In this document: positions 1 through 8,138 of the stretch, piece by piece
Position numbering within the stretch: position 1 is the stretch's first letter
Layout: every line of letters begins with the position of its first letter
NCBI GenBank assembly: GCA_964453995.1
Contig: CAYVQC010000015.1
Coordinates: 1-64,000 of the forward strand
Reading direction: 5' to 3'
From: SKVR01 sp964453995
GTDB taxonomy: Bacteria > Bacteroidota > Bacteroidia > Bacteroidales > UBA7960
Length of the DNA: 64,000 bases
Position numbers and translations under genes: made by a program
Notes under the pieces: model-generated
Database searches by the model: none
What the model was told of the DNA's origin: nothing
Seen by the model: the letters and a program-made list of their open reading frames with translations, nothing else

Positions 1-19
1 AAAAATCCTTACCAGAAAA

Positions 20-51
20 TTTGTTCTACGAATAATTTCGTATTACATTTG
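20..51 (+). promoter_or_regulatory. Bacteroidetes-type promoter of the blaI/blaR1-like operon
   Basis: TTTG at 20-23 and TACATTTG at 44-51 fit the Bacteroidetes -33 (TTTG) and -7 (TAnnTTTG) consensus with a 20-base spacer. Transcription should begin near base 58, leaving a leader of only about 13 bases before the start codon at 71. The spacer and the start site are both covered by palindromes, so a bound repressor would block the promoter. Confidence 0.75.
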
Positions 52-69
52 CTACGAAATTTTTCGTAG
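27..69. promoter_or_regulatory. Twin palindromic operators for the BlaI-type repressor
   Basis: Two related palindromes are seen. The first (27-42) has arms TACGAA/TTCGTA around four bases; the second (52-69) has arms CTACGAAA/TTTCGTAG around two bases. Their centres are 26 bp apart. The first fills the -33/-7 spacer and the second covers the expected transcription start and the position where a ribosome-binding site would lie. BlaI/MecI repressors are dimers that bind such dyads next to their own gene, so autoregulation is the natural inference. The arms differ from the TACA/TGTA type known in Gram-positive bla/mec operators. Confidence 0.7.
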
Positions 70-70
70 T

Positions 71-460
71 ATGGAACAAAACAAAAAATACAACCCTACC
101 GAAAGTGAACTGGAGATCCTGCAGGTGCTCTGGGACAAGGGCAGTGCAACCGTAAGAGAAGTGCATGAAGTACTGGAGACAAAAAAAGATACCGGCTACA
201 CCACTACCCTAAAGCTGATGCAGATCATGACTGACAAGGGTCTCCTTGAGCGCGATACAGCCACGCGCACCCATGTATACCGACCTCTGGTGAGCCGGGA
301 GAAAACCCAGGAAAGTTTTCTCAATAAGATGCTCAACGGTCTGTTCAGAGGAGCAGAAAGCCGCCTGGTACTGGGAGCCCTCGACAGCAGGGATCTCACT
401 CCCACTGAAGTGCAGGAGATCAAAGATTATCTGGAACAATTTGAAAACCGGCAATCATGA
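71..460 (+). CDS. BlaI/MecI/CopY-family transcriptional repressor
   Basis: A 129-residue protein of the usual length for this family. The N-terminal two thirds form a winged helix (the motif ESELEILQVLWDKG at about residues 11-24, then a recognition helix around TTTLKLMQIMTDKGLL), followed by a dimerisation tail. In the family, the repressor is released when a partner M56 protease cleaves it. The partner gene overlaps its stop codon (ATGA at 457-460), so the two are translationally coupled. The start at 71 follows directly after the second operator. No Shine-Dalgarno sequence is visible, as is common in this phylum. The regulated target beyond the operon itself is unknown. Confidence 0.92.
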   Translation: MEQNKKYNPTESELEILQVLWDKGSATVREVHEVLETKKDTGYTTTLKLMQIMTDKGLLERDTATRTHVYRPLVSREKTQESFLNKMLNGLFRGAESRLVLGALDSRDLTPTEVQEIKDYLEQFENRQS

Positions 461-2220
461 GAATCCTCGATCACATACCCGATCCCCTGGTGAATGCCCT
501 TGCATGGAGCCTGCTGCATTCCCTGTGGCAAATTGCAGCCATTGCCCTGCTGTGGAGAATATCGTTATGGTTTGCCAGAAAAGCACCAGCCATGGTAAAA
601 CAGAACCTCTCTATTTTTGCCATGCTTGCCACGCCGGTAATCTTCCTCATTACTTTTTTCCGCCAGTATAATCTTTACAGCAGTGTTGAGCGTATTGCAG
701 CTATAGAGTATGATATGGCATCAGCCACTCAAACCGGCCAAATGCCCGATCTTTATCTGCTCAGGCAAGATGCAGGGTGGCTCAGCGGATACATTGAAAC
801 ATGGGCTCCCTATGTTTTTTGGTTATACTGGACAGGGCTGGTATTGTTTGCTCTATCCTTTATGATTTCATGGGGAAAACTGTATTTACTACGCACCCGC
901 AATACCCATGATGTGCCCGAAAGCTGGCATCCTGTCATTGCATCGGCACGTATTACGGTAAAAGTGGGAGATAAAATAAAAATACTCTTGTCTTCCGGGG
1001 TTTCAGTGCCTTTGGTGGCAGGTTTTTTTAAACCCGTAGTCCTTTTCCCCCTTGGCATCGCTTCATCTCTCACCATGGAAGAAGTGGAAGAGATCCTTCT
1101 CCATGAGTTTTGCCATATCCGTTTCAGGGATCATTATATCAATGCGCTGCAATACATTATTGAAATACTGTTTTTCTACCATCCTTTTATTTGGTGGATA
1201 TCGGGCACCCTTCGCCAGCAGCGCGAAGCCAGGGTCGACGAGTGGGTGGTAAGCCACACCGGCAATCCCCTGCATTATGCCCGAACTCTGATTACCCTCG
1301 AAGAGCGGCGAAATGCCAACCCTCAGCCGGCACTTGCTGCCACTTCATCCAGCAATACTTTATTTACACGCATTAAAAATGTTATGCACATGAAAACAAG
1401 AAAATTCAATCCCGGACAAAAAATCGCCGCGATCCTGGTGATAGCAGGCGCAACACTGTCGTTGGCCTGGCTAAGCCCAACAGCGTATATGGCTTTCACC
1501 TACAATACGATTGGTGAGCCCGCTGTATACGATGAGACCGCAGTCCAAACCAACGAAACATCCTTTCGGGATACTGTTCCTGATCCCGCTCCACCCCAAC
1601 AGCCCAAAAGCATTGTCCTGGATAACGGGCAGAGCATTGAATGGGGTGAACTTTCAGAAGAAGACCGCCAAGAAATAGAGAAAGCTCTGGAAGAGGCCCG
1701 CACTGCCCTCACCCTTGCAAGGGAGGAAGTGATCAGGGAATTGAACTCGGAAGAATTCCGTAAGGAAATGGAGCAGGCAAAAGCCGAGATTCGACAAGCC
1801 TTTCAAAAGATGCACCAGGAAGTGGACAGCGAAGAGTTCAAAGCTGAAATGCGCAAGGCAAGAGAAGAAATGAAAAAGGCCATGGAGAGTGTAAATGCTG
1901 AAATGAATAGTGAAGAATTCAGAGCCGAAATACAAATGGCCCGGGAAGAAATGAAAAAAGCCATGGTTGAAATGGAAGCGTTGTGGTCGGATGAAGAATT
2001 TCGCAAGGAAATGGAGGAAGTATCGCAGGAACTGCAAAAGACATTCAGCGAAATGGAAAAAATTGAATGGGAAAAGATCGCCAATAACCTTGATAATGCC
2101 TTGCAAGAGGCAGGAAAATCTATGGAAACCCTCGGACCTACTCTTAATGAAATATTCGAAAATTTTGAAGAGCTTTTAAAGGAAATGGAGAACAACACAC
2201 AGGAAGAAAAAACGCCTTAA
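457..2220 (+). CDS. M56/BlaR1-family membrane metalloprotease with a C-terminal 27-residue charged repeat
   Basis: A 587-residue integral membrane protease expected to cleave the BlaI-type repressor encoded just upstream. About three hydrophobic helices lie in the first 145 residues, then a cytoplasmic zincin core with HEFCH at 216-220 (zinc ligands and catalytic Glu) and a further helix around 325-350. The canonical BlaR1/MecR1 C-terminus is a penicillin-binding sensor; here there is none. The roughly 235 residues after the last helix are very rich in Glu, Lys and Met and include four copies of a 27-residue unit starting with S-E-E-F or D-E-E-F (about 430-456, 457-483, 484-510, 511-538), likely long amphipathic helices. 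Such repressor/protease pairs are common in Bacteroidota and often unrelated to beta-lactams; the signal here is unknown. Confidence 0.88.
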   Translation: MRILDHIPDPLVNALAWSLLHSLWQIAAIALLWRISLWFARKAPAMVKQNLSIFAMLATPVIFLITFFRQYNLYSSVERIAAIEYDMASATQTGQMPDLYLLRQDAGWLSGYIETWAPYVFWLYWTGLVLFALSFMISWGKLYLLRTRNTHDVPESWHPVIASARITVKVGDKIKILLSSGVSVPLVAGFFKPVVLFPLGIASSLTMEEVEEILLHEFCHIRFRDHYINALQYIIEILFFYHPFIWWISGTLRQQREARVDEWVVSHTGNPLHYARTLITLEERRNANPQPALAATSSSNTLFTRIKNVMHMKTRKFNPGQKIAAILVIAGATLSLAWLSPTAYMAFTYNTIGEPAVYDETAVQTNETSFRDTVPDPAPPQQPKSIVLDNGQSIEWGELSEEDRQEIEKALEEARTALTLAREEVIRELNSEEFRKEMEQAKAEIRQAFQKMHQEVDSEEFKAEMRKAREEMKKAMESVNAEMNSEEFRAEIQMAREEMKKAMVEMEALWSDEEFRKEMEEVSQELQKTFSEMEKIEWEKIANNLDNALQEAGKSMETLGPTLNEIFENFEELLKEMENNTQEEKTP

Positions 2221-2248
2221 GATCTCTATTGCAATCATGAACGAAGCA

Positions 2249-2286
2249 AAACCGGCAATACCAGTGAGTGTTGCCGGTTTTTATTT
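2249..2286 (+). terminator. Rho-independent terminator after the blaR1-like gene
   Basis: Perfect 10-bp stem AAACCGGCAA (2249-2258) / TTGCCGGTTT (2271-2280), 12-base loop, followed by TTATTT. It closes the two-gene operon. Confidence 0.8.
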
Positions 2287-2425
2287 ACCCCTGCGGCATC
2301 TTTCACATCACAAAAACCTTTAAATACTCCTTAAAATTAAACAACCCCTTAATCTGTTGTTTAAAATATACTTTCTTTGTATCAACAAACAATGAGCATA
2401 CTATTTAGCCAATAAAAATGCTGAC

Positions 2426-3925
2426 ATGATATTTCTTTGGGTTGTAATCGGTTACCTGGTGATTCTGATGTCCATCTCTATATGGAAAAGTTTCATGATC
2501 AAAAATCAGGAAGATTTTATGGTGGCTGGTCGAAAGGTATCAACAGCCAAACTGGTGGGTACCCTTCTTTGCACCTGGATGGGCTCTGGGAGCTTGCTTG
2601 CCGGTGCCGGTCTGGCGGCCAATGTGGGTTTTTCTGAATTATGGATGGCTGCCGGTGCATGGGTAGGAATCATCATTGTATTCTTTCTGGCGGGCAAGGT
2701 GCGTCGCATTGCTGAATTTACCGTACCCGATATCCTGGAACTACGTTACAACAAGTACGCCCGCATCCTGGGTACCCTGGTCATTGTTATTGCCTACACC
2801 ACAATTGTGGGCTACCAGTTCAGGGCCGGTGGCTTTATTCTCGACCTGGTGGCTGGTGTTCCCATGTGGCAGGGTGTGTTGCTTACGGCAGCTTTTATGG
2901 TTCTTTTCACCGCCTTTGCCGGCATGATGTCTATTGTTTCGGTAGACATTATCAATGGTGCCGTCATCAGCCTGGCAGTGATCATTGCTGTTCCCATTGT
3001 ATTTTTCAGTATCGGCGGCAGCGAGCATCTCACTAATACCCTGGATCCATCGCATTTTACCATCTTTGGCGATAAAAGTTTCTTATGGGCTATGGGGATC
3101 TTTCTTCCCACCTTTTTTCTGTTGCTGGGAGAATCGAATATGTACCAGAAGTTCTTCAGCGCCAAAAGCGAAAAGTCGGCCAAAACAGCGGTTGTATGGT
3201 GGGTGATTGGAACCATTATCGTAGAAACTGCCCTGGCGAGCCTTGCTATTTTTGCCTTCAGTTATTTCAATAATTTACCACCTGCATCAGAGCTCTTTTT
3301 GTCGGCCGAACAATCGGAACGTATCATTTTACATACAGCCCGCTACAGCACCGAGGTAGGTATGCCTGTATGGGCCGGCGTGCTGCTGCTGTGCGCTTCG
3401 GTGGCTATCATAACCTCTACCGGCAACAGTTTCCTGCTTACACCTTCCACCAACCTTACCCGCGACATTTACCAACGTTTTATCAACCCCAATGCGCAGG
3501 GCCAAAAGATTATCATGATGCAACGCATCATGGTGGTACTGCTGGGATTGCTTGCCTACCTTTTGCTGACACAGTTTACCACCATACTGGCCATGGCACT
3601 CACAGCATATACCATGGTAGGAGCCGGCCTTACCCCTGCCCTGCTGGCAGCTTTCCTCTGGAAGCGGGTTACCGTGGCCGGAGGTGTTGCATCCATTGCC
3701 ACGGGAGTGGGTATAACCCTTTTCATCACCATCGCCAATGCCGTAATGATGAATATTTATGGATACCAGCTGCTCAACGAGCAATACATTATCCTGCCGG
3801 CTGCTTCTGTATCTATTCTTGTGCTCATTATGGTGTCATTACTCACGCCGCACGATCCGGAAAGCAAATGGGGCCGGTTTTACTTAAAAGAGGCCTCATT
3901 GGAAAAGGCTATTGAAAGCAACTAG
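2426..3925 (+). CDS. Sodium:solute symporter family (SSF/SSS) transporter
   Basis: A 499-residue polytopic inner-membrane protein with about 13 hydrophobic segments, close to the usual family length. The early segment FMVAGRKVSTAKLVGTLL and the following glycine-rich helix with W-M-G-S-G-S are typical of the PutP/SGLT fold, where sodium drives uptake of sugars, amino acids, carboxylates or vitamins. The substrate cannot be read from sequence. The gene stands alone, after a terminator and 140 bases before the next gene. The start at 2426 was chosen because the hydrophobic N-terminus begins directly there. Confidence 0.88.
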   Translation: MIFLWVVIGYLVILMSISIWKSFMIKNQEDFMVAGRKVSTAKLVGTLLCTWMGSGSLLAGAGLAANVGFSELWMAAGAWVGIIIVFFLAGKVRRIAEFTVPDILELRYNKYARILGTLVIVIAYTTIVGYQFRAGGFILDLVAGVPMWQGVLLTAAFMVLFTAFAGMMSIVSVDIINGAVISLAVIIAVPIVFFSIGGSEHLTNTLDPSHFTIFGDKSFLWAMGIFLPTFFLLLGESNMYQKFFSAKSEKSAKTAVVWWVIGTIIVETALASLAIFAFSYFNNLPPASELFLSAEQSERIILHTARYSTEVGMPVWAGVLLLCASVAIITSTGNSFLLTPSTNLTRDIYQRFINPNAQGQKIIMMQRIMVVLLGLLAYLLLTQFTTILAMALTAYTMVGAGLTPALLAAFLWKRVTVAGGVASIATGVGITLFITIANAVMMNIYGYQLLNEQYIILPAASVSILVLIMVSLLTPHDPESKWGRFYLKEASLEKAIESN

Positions 3926-4004
3926 AAAAAAGATTTTACCGCAAGCCAATAAACCTGCAAAAACCCCCTTTTTATCTGTTTTTATTCTTTTTTCATACTC
4001 ATAA

Positions 4005-4036
4005 TTTGATATATAGGTGTTATTTCGCTAATTTTA
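4005..4036 (+). promoter_or_regulatory. Promoter of the secreted TapB-like gene
   Basis: TTTG (4005-4008), a 20-base spacer, then TAATTTTA (4029-4036), a 7/8 match to TAnnTTTG. Transcription would start near 4043, so the upstream in-frame ATG at 4006 lies inside the promoter and cannot be the real start; ATG 4075 is. Confidence 0.6.
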
Positions 4037-4074
4037 CGTTAATTCTCACATTACCAAACCCAAAAATCATAGTT

Positions 4075-4776
4075 ATGAGTAAATATGCCATTATTACGTT
4101 TTTCCTTTTTATCTCCTTCGGACTTTCTGCACAGGATTGTGATTTGTACATCCCCCTGGAAGAAGGCAAAGGATACCAGTATCAGAGTTATAACCAACGC
4201 GATCGGCTGGAAGGAGTGAACGAGATCGTCATCAAACAGGTAAATCAAATCCCGGATGGTACTAAGGCAATTATGGAGGCCAGCTATTTCGATAGTAGCG
4301 AAAAACTGCTTTACGAAGGTGAGTATGAAATTGTGTGCAAAGGCAATGAGCTGATCATTGATATGCAGGCAATGATGGAACAAATGCAACTGGACACCTT
4401 AGAAGATATGGAAGTAACTTTCACTACCATCGACAATCTCGTCTTGCCTGACAATATCAAAGTTGGCGACCAGCTGCCCGAAGGAAAAATGGAGATGAAG
4501 ATAAGCATGGGAGGTAAAACCATGTCAGAAATGACCTTTACCACCAAAAACAGGAAAGTAGCTGCCAAAGAAACCATTAAAACACCGGCAGGTTCTTACG
4601 ATTGCTTTAAGATTACTTACGAAAACGAAATGGATACCAATACCATGGGCTTCTCGCGCAAAACAGTTACCAAAGGAGTGGAATACTTCTCTCCAGGGGT
4701 TGGAAATGTTCGCAGCGAGTATTACGATGAAAAAGACCGCCTGCAGGGCTATACTGTGTTAAGTGAGATTTACTAG
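4075..4776 (+). CDS. Exported TapB/DUF3108-like protein of unknown function
   Basis: A 233-residue protein. It opens with a clear signal peptide (MSKYAIITFFLFISFGLSAQ, cleavage after SAQ), then a mostly beta domain with KGYQYQSYNQRDRLEG and a late segment KTPAGSYDCFKITYE. That layout (a 'full of marks' start, and 'xTPAGxFDCYKI' near the C-terminus) resembles TapB-family and DUF3108-like exported proteins of Bacteroidota, whose function is not established. The start at 4075 is favoured over ATG 4006 because the latter overlaps the promoter and would put 23 non-signal residues before the signal peptide. Probably periplasmic. Confidence 0.75.
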   Translation: MSKYAIITFFLFISFGLSAQDCDLYIPLEEGKGYQYQSYNQRDRLEGVNEIVIKQVNQIPDGTKAIMEASYFDSSEKLLYEGEYEIVCKGNELIIDMQAMMEQMQLDTLEDMEVTFTTIDNLVLPDNIKVGDQLPEGKMEMKISMGGKTMSEMTFTTKNRKVAAKETIKTPAGSYDCFKITYENEMDTNTMGFSRKTVTKGVEYFSPGVGNVRSEYYDEKDRLQGYTVLSEIY

Positions 4777-4976
4777 GGATACCCGGCAACTCATTCGATC
4801 CAACTTCTGATTCTGAAAAGCCAGAGTAAGGTTTTATCTATCTGGTGGATGACAATCGAAAGAATGTTGAGCTTATTGTTGCACTATTTACCAATTCGGT
4901 AATACGGCCACTCCGGCCATAGATACAACTCTAACGATCTTCCTTACTCATCATACTTCTCATGATTCAATAATTG

Positions 4977-5777
4977 ATGATTGGCTCGCATAAAATGAAC
5001 CTCCAGAAATCGGTGCCGGCCAGCCTTTGGGAAAAAACAGCAGGCATTATCCACAGAGCCAAACGATGGATCACCTGGCTGCCTGTAAGGCTGAAACGGT
5101 TGGTGGTACATCTTTGGGAAGGCGTGAAAAGCCTGAGGCCCTGGGCATTGACCTGGTGGAAATCATTGGCTAAATCACAAACCTGGCTGAATTTTGGCTT
5201 GTGGTTGGCAGAACTGGTAATTTATTGCCTGGAAATAGCCGGGGCCGGAGAGATACTGGAAACCATAAATGACTTTATCAAGTTCAGAACCCGGTCTATG
5301 ACATCAGCCGAAATCACGGAAGCAGAAAAAGTGTTCGGAAACAGGATTGATTATGCCCGGGTGCGCATTGATGAGTATTCGCTCATAGCCTGGATCGGTA
5401 TGAAAAATAAAAAGGCCACTCAAATGGGCGTTACCACCTTTTACACCATCAATTTCTCGCGAAAAATTAACCCTGCCCCGGGCACTTCCGATATGGCATG
5501 GCTCATCCATGAACTGGTGCATGTATGGCAGTACCGGCAACTGGGAGCGGTATACATGACAAGAGCTTTATATGCCCAGTACAGCGACGGATATAATTAT
5601 CACGGCATTGAAAAGCTCTTTGAAAACCGATATAGAGGGTTGGCTGCCTTCAACCTGGAGCAACAGGGTGAAATCCTGGCGGATTACTATCGTGTTCTTT
5701 CAGGTCGGCAGCCGCAATGGGAGAAGGCTCTCCACCCCGATAAAAGCATTTACGAAATGTATGCAAACAACCTCTGA
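4977..5777 (+). CDS. Zincin-like protein with HELVH motif (DUF4157-like)
   Basis: A 266-residue protein starting at ATG 4977 (ATG 4995 is also possible). The first 90 residues are basic and tryptophan-rich with one hydrophobic stretch around 60-85. The C-terminal half carries the metallopeptidase-like motif HELVH at about 178-182 in the context W-L-I-H-E-L-V-H-V-W-Q, followed by E-I-L-A-D-Y, which could supply the third zinc ligand. The HELxHxxQ context is typical of DUF4157 proteins, often linked to contractile injection systems or toxins, but no such genes are nearby. No signal peptide is obvious. Function unknown; protease activity is an inference from the motif. Confidence 0.65.
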   Translation: MIGSHKMNLQKSVPASLWEKTAGIIHRAKRWITWLPVRLKRLVVHLWEGVKSLRPWALTWWKSLAKSQTWLNFGLWLAELVIYCLEIAGAGEILETINDFIKFRTRSMTSAEITEAEKVFGNRIDYARVRIDEYSLIAWIGMKNKKATQMGVTTFYTINFSRKINPAPGTSDMAWLIHELVHVWQYRQLGAVYMTRALYAQYSDGYNYHGIEKLFENRYRGLAAFNLEQQGEILADYYRVLSGRQPQWEKALHPDKSIYEMYANNL

Positions 5778-5906
5778 GACCCCGCAAGGGTTGTCGGCTG
5801 CTTTTTTTTTACATCCTATAACCTGGCACGCCAAAAACACGTAAAAATCTTATAGTCAGGAGACTTATTCCTGCACCTTTTCAGCATTCACCAATATTTG
5901 GCAGCT

Positions 5907-6848
5907 ATGACAACCAACAATGAGAAAAGAAAAAAAAGATCCAGGCTGTGGTTCCTATTTATAAAGGTCTTCTCCATCGACTATATTCCTCGCTATACAC
6001 GCCTTGCTGGCGATATTGCCAGCTACAAACCGATCCTGGAAATGCGCATTGCCGCAGCGCAGGCAAATAATGACCAATGGGCTCAACGTGCCCGGGAACT
6101 CATCGGGCAGGCAGAAACGTTTCTACAAAAACTCAAAATTGATGAAGGATGGAAAGCCTTGCATACAGCCAAAAGGCTGGAGATCTATGCCATGAAAGAA
6201 GAAGAACGGCTGGCCGTTGCCCGGGAAACCATCCTCTCAAGCTCCAAGCTCAATGAATGGCGCAGGAATACCATCCTGAACATACTGGGAGCCCTTGACG
6301 CTGAAAACCCGGTACCCCCTTCTCCCGAGGTGCTCATGCATGCCGTGGAGATCAAAGATGAACACTTCAACAACCAGTATTACAAAAATACCCTCTCAAG
6401 AAGCATGTTTAAGCTGTTGTTTGCCTTGTTGTTCATCTTTTTCGTATTCATTGTCATTTATTTCCGCAAACTGGGAAACCAGTTCGATCATAATTTCACA
6501 AACGAACTGGCCTTGTCGGAATACATTATCGGCATATTGCTCTTTGGCTTTATGGGAGCCATCACCAGTGCCATCCTTTTTACGCGGTACAACAGCCAGT
6601 ATTCGAGGATTACAGAGATCTCGAGCAATTCGGTCATCACCCTGAGCAAGGTGTTTGTGGGTGCAGCCTTCTCTGTATTTATCTTTCTTTTGCTAAGGTC
6701 ATCGCTGTTGCAAGGCATCCAGATTTTTTCCTTCTCGGCCAATGACCCCCTGGACTTTTTCGCCATCGCGTTTGTGTCAGGCTTTTCCGAAAGGCTTGCC
6801 CAAAAAGCCATTGAGGCTATTGTGGGAAAAGAAAGTGAGGGGAAATAA
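5907..6848 (+). CDS. Membrane protein of unknown function
   Basis: About 313 residues from ATG 5907 (an in-frame TTG at 5898 is less likely). The N-terminal 160 residues are soluble, mostly helical and basic at the start (EKRKKRSRLW). Three hydrophobic segments follow: around 165-185 (LLFALLFIFFVFIVIYF), about 205-230 and about 245-265, the last in a region with R-S-S-L-L-Q. The rest is a short tail ending in EAIVGKESEGK. I do not recognise the family. The soluble helical part followed by C-terminal helices suggests a cytoplasmic sensor or adaptor domain anchored to the inner membrane. It stands alone upstream of a strong terminator. Confidence 0.6.
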   Translation: MTTNNEKRKKRSRLWFLFIKVFSIDYIPRYTRLAGDIASYKPILEMRIAAAQANNDQWAQRARELIGQAETFLQKLKIDEGWKALHTAKRLEIYAMKEEERLAVARETILSSSKLNEWRRNTILNILGALDAENPVPPSPEVLMHAVEIKDEHFNNQYYKNTLSRSMFKLLFALLFIFFVFIVIYFRKLGNQFDHNFTNELALSEYIIGILLFGFMGAITSAILFTRYNSQYSRITEISSNSVITLSKVFVGAAFSVFIFLLLRSSLLQGIQIFSFSANDPLDFFAIAFVSGFSERLAQKAIEAIVGKESEGK

Positions 6849-6972
6849 TATTGCCTATGTGGTGGCAAGTATCTATACTATAAGGCTTTCTGTTCCACCG
6901 GGCCTATTGTTTTAGCTATGGTTAACACGTTATCCTGGTAAGCAAAACCCTATATCTCAAAATGCATTTTCA

Positions 6973-7016
6973 TCAAAAAACCCGGCCCCTGATCCTGCAG
7001 GATCGGGGGCCGGGTT
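6973..7016 (-). terminator. Strong bidirectional terminator between the membrane protein and arcB
   Basis: A 17-bp stem with one G-T pair: AACCCGGCCCCTGATCC (6979-6995), loop TGCA, GGATCGGGGGCCGGGTT (7000-7016). Six A's at 6975-6980 give a U-tract on the minus strand, so it best serves arcB; a shorter T-rich run (TTGTTATTT) gives some activity for the plus-strand gene. Confidence 0.85.
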
Positions 7017-7077
7017 GTTATTTGCGATCAACAAGTGGGGAAAAGATCCAGCCACCCGTTGATTTGTTTCGGGATGA

Positions 7078-8079
7078 TTAAGCACCCAAAGTGGCTACCA
7101 TCACAGCTTTGATGGTATGCAGGCGGTTTTCGGCCTGGTCAAACACTACTGAGTGTTCTGATTCAAACACATCTTCCACTACTTCCATACCGTCAAGACC
7201 GAATTTTTGGTAGATCTCTTCTCCAATGGTTGTTTCGCGGTTGTGGAATGCAGGCAGACAGTGCAGGAATTTCACCTTGGGGTTGTTGGTTTTCTGGATC
7301 ACATCCATGTTTACCTGGTATGGCTTAAGCAGCTTGATACGCTCTTCCCAAACATGATCGGGCTCTCCCATAGATACCCAAACGTCGGTATAGAGGAAAT
7401 CGCAATCTTTCACTGCCTCAGCAACATCTTCGGTAATGGTAATCTTTGCACCGGTTTCTTTGGCAATTTCGCGGCACTGGGCAACCAGATCTTCCGAAGG
7501 TTGTACTTCTTTGGGAGCAGCAGCACGAAAATCCATACCCATTTTTGCAGCACCTACCAGCAGGGAGTTGCCCATGTTGTTGCGTGCATCGCCCAGGTAG
7601 CAGAATTTGATCTGGTGCAAAGGCTTGTCGCTATGCTCCATCATGGTGAGGAAGTCGGCAAGGATTTGGGTGGGGTGAAATTCGTTGGTAAGGCCATTCC
7701 AAACAGGTACACCTGAGTATTGTGCCAGCTCTTCAACTTTTTCCTGTCCGAAGCCACGGTATTCGATACCATCGTACATACGTCCCAATACGCGGGCAGT
7801 ATCTTTCATTGATTCTTTTTTGCCAATCTGGCTACCTGTGGGCCCCAGGTAGGTAACTCTTGCTCCCTGGTCAAAGGCGGCAACTTCAAAAGCACAGCGG
7901 GTACGCGTACTGTCCTTTTCAAAAATCAGGGCAATATTTTTACCATTAAGGCGGGGTTGCTCATAACCACCATACTTGGCCTTTTTGAGATCCAGTGAAA
8001 GGTTGAGCAAAAATTTAATTTCCTGCGGAGTGAAATCCAGCAGCTTCAAAAAACTTCTGTTTCTGAGATTGAATGCCAT
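7078..8079 (-). CDS. arcB: Ornithine carbamoyltransferase
   Basis: A 333-residue cytosolic enzyme that transfers the carbamoyl group between carbamoyl phosphate and ornithine, giving citrulline, or runs in reverse in arginine catabolism. The carbamoyl-phosphate motif STRTR is at 57-61, HPTQ at 135-138, the ornithine loop D-V-W-V-S-M-G-E around 232-239 and the catalytic HCLPAFH at 273-279. The length matches the catabolic class. It lies 59 bases downstream of carbamate kinase on the same strand, which supports a catabolic role (ATP from carbamoyl phosphate), hence arcB rather than argF. No arginine deiminase is in the window. An anabolic role cannot be excluded from sequence alone. Confidence 0.92.
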   Translation of the reverse strand: MAFNLRNRSFLKLLDFTPQEIKFLLNLSLDLKKAKYGGYEQPRLNGKNIALIFEKDSTRTRCAFEVAAFDQGARVTYLGPTGSQIGKKESMKDTARVLGRMYDGIEYRGFGQEKVEELAQYSGVPVWNGLTNEFHPTQILADFLTMMEHSDKPLHQIKFCYLGDARNNMGNSLLVGAAKMGMDFRAAAPKEVQPSEDLVAQCREIAKETGAKITITEDVAEAVKDCDFLYTDVWVSMGEPDHVWEERIKLLKPYQVNMDVIQKTNNPKVKFLHCLPAFHNRETTIGEEIYQKFGLDGMEVVEDVFESEHSVVFDQAENRLHTIKAVMVATLGA

Positions 8080-8138
8080 AACGTTTGATTTTTAATTGTT
8101 AATTGTTACTTATTAATTGTCAGATACTCTTTTGTTTG

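Noticed and set aside
2357..2379. TTG and TTTCTTTG as promoter of the symporter gene
   Set aside because: The spacing is 12 bases and the second base of the -7 box is wrong.
5777..5815. Terminator after the zincin-like gene
   Set aside because: A T run exists near 5801-5810 but the preceding stem is only about 4-5 bp and poorly placed.
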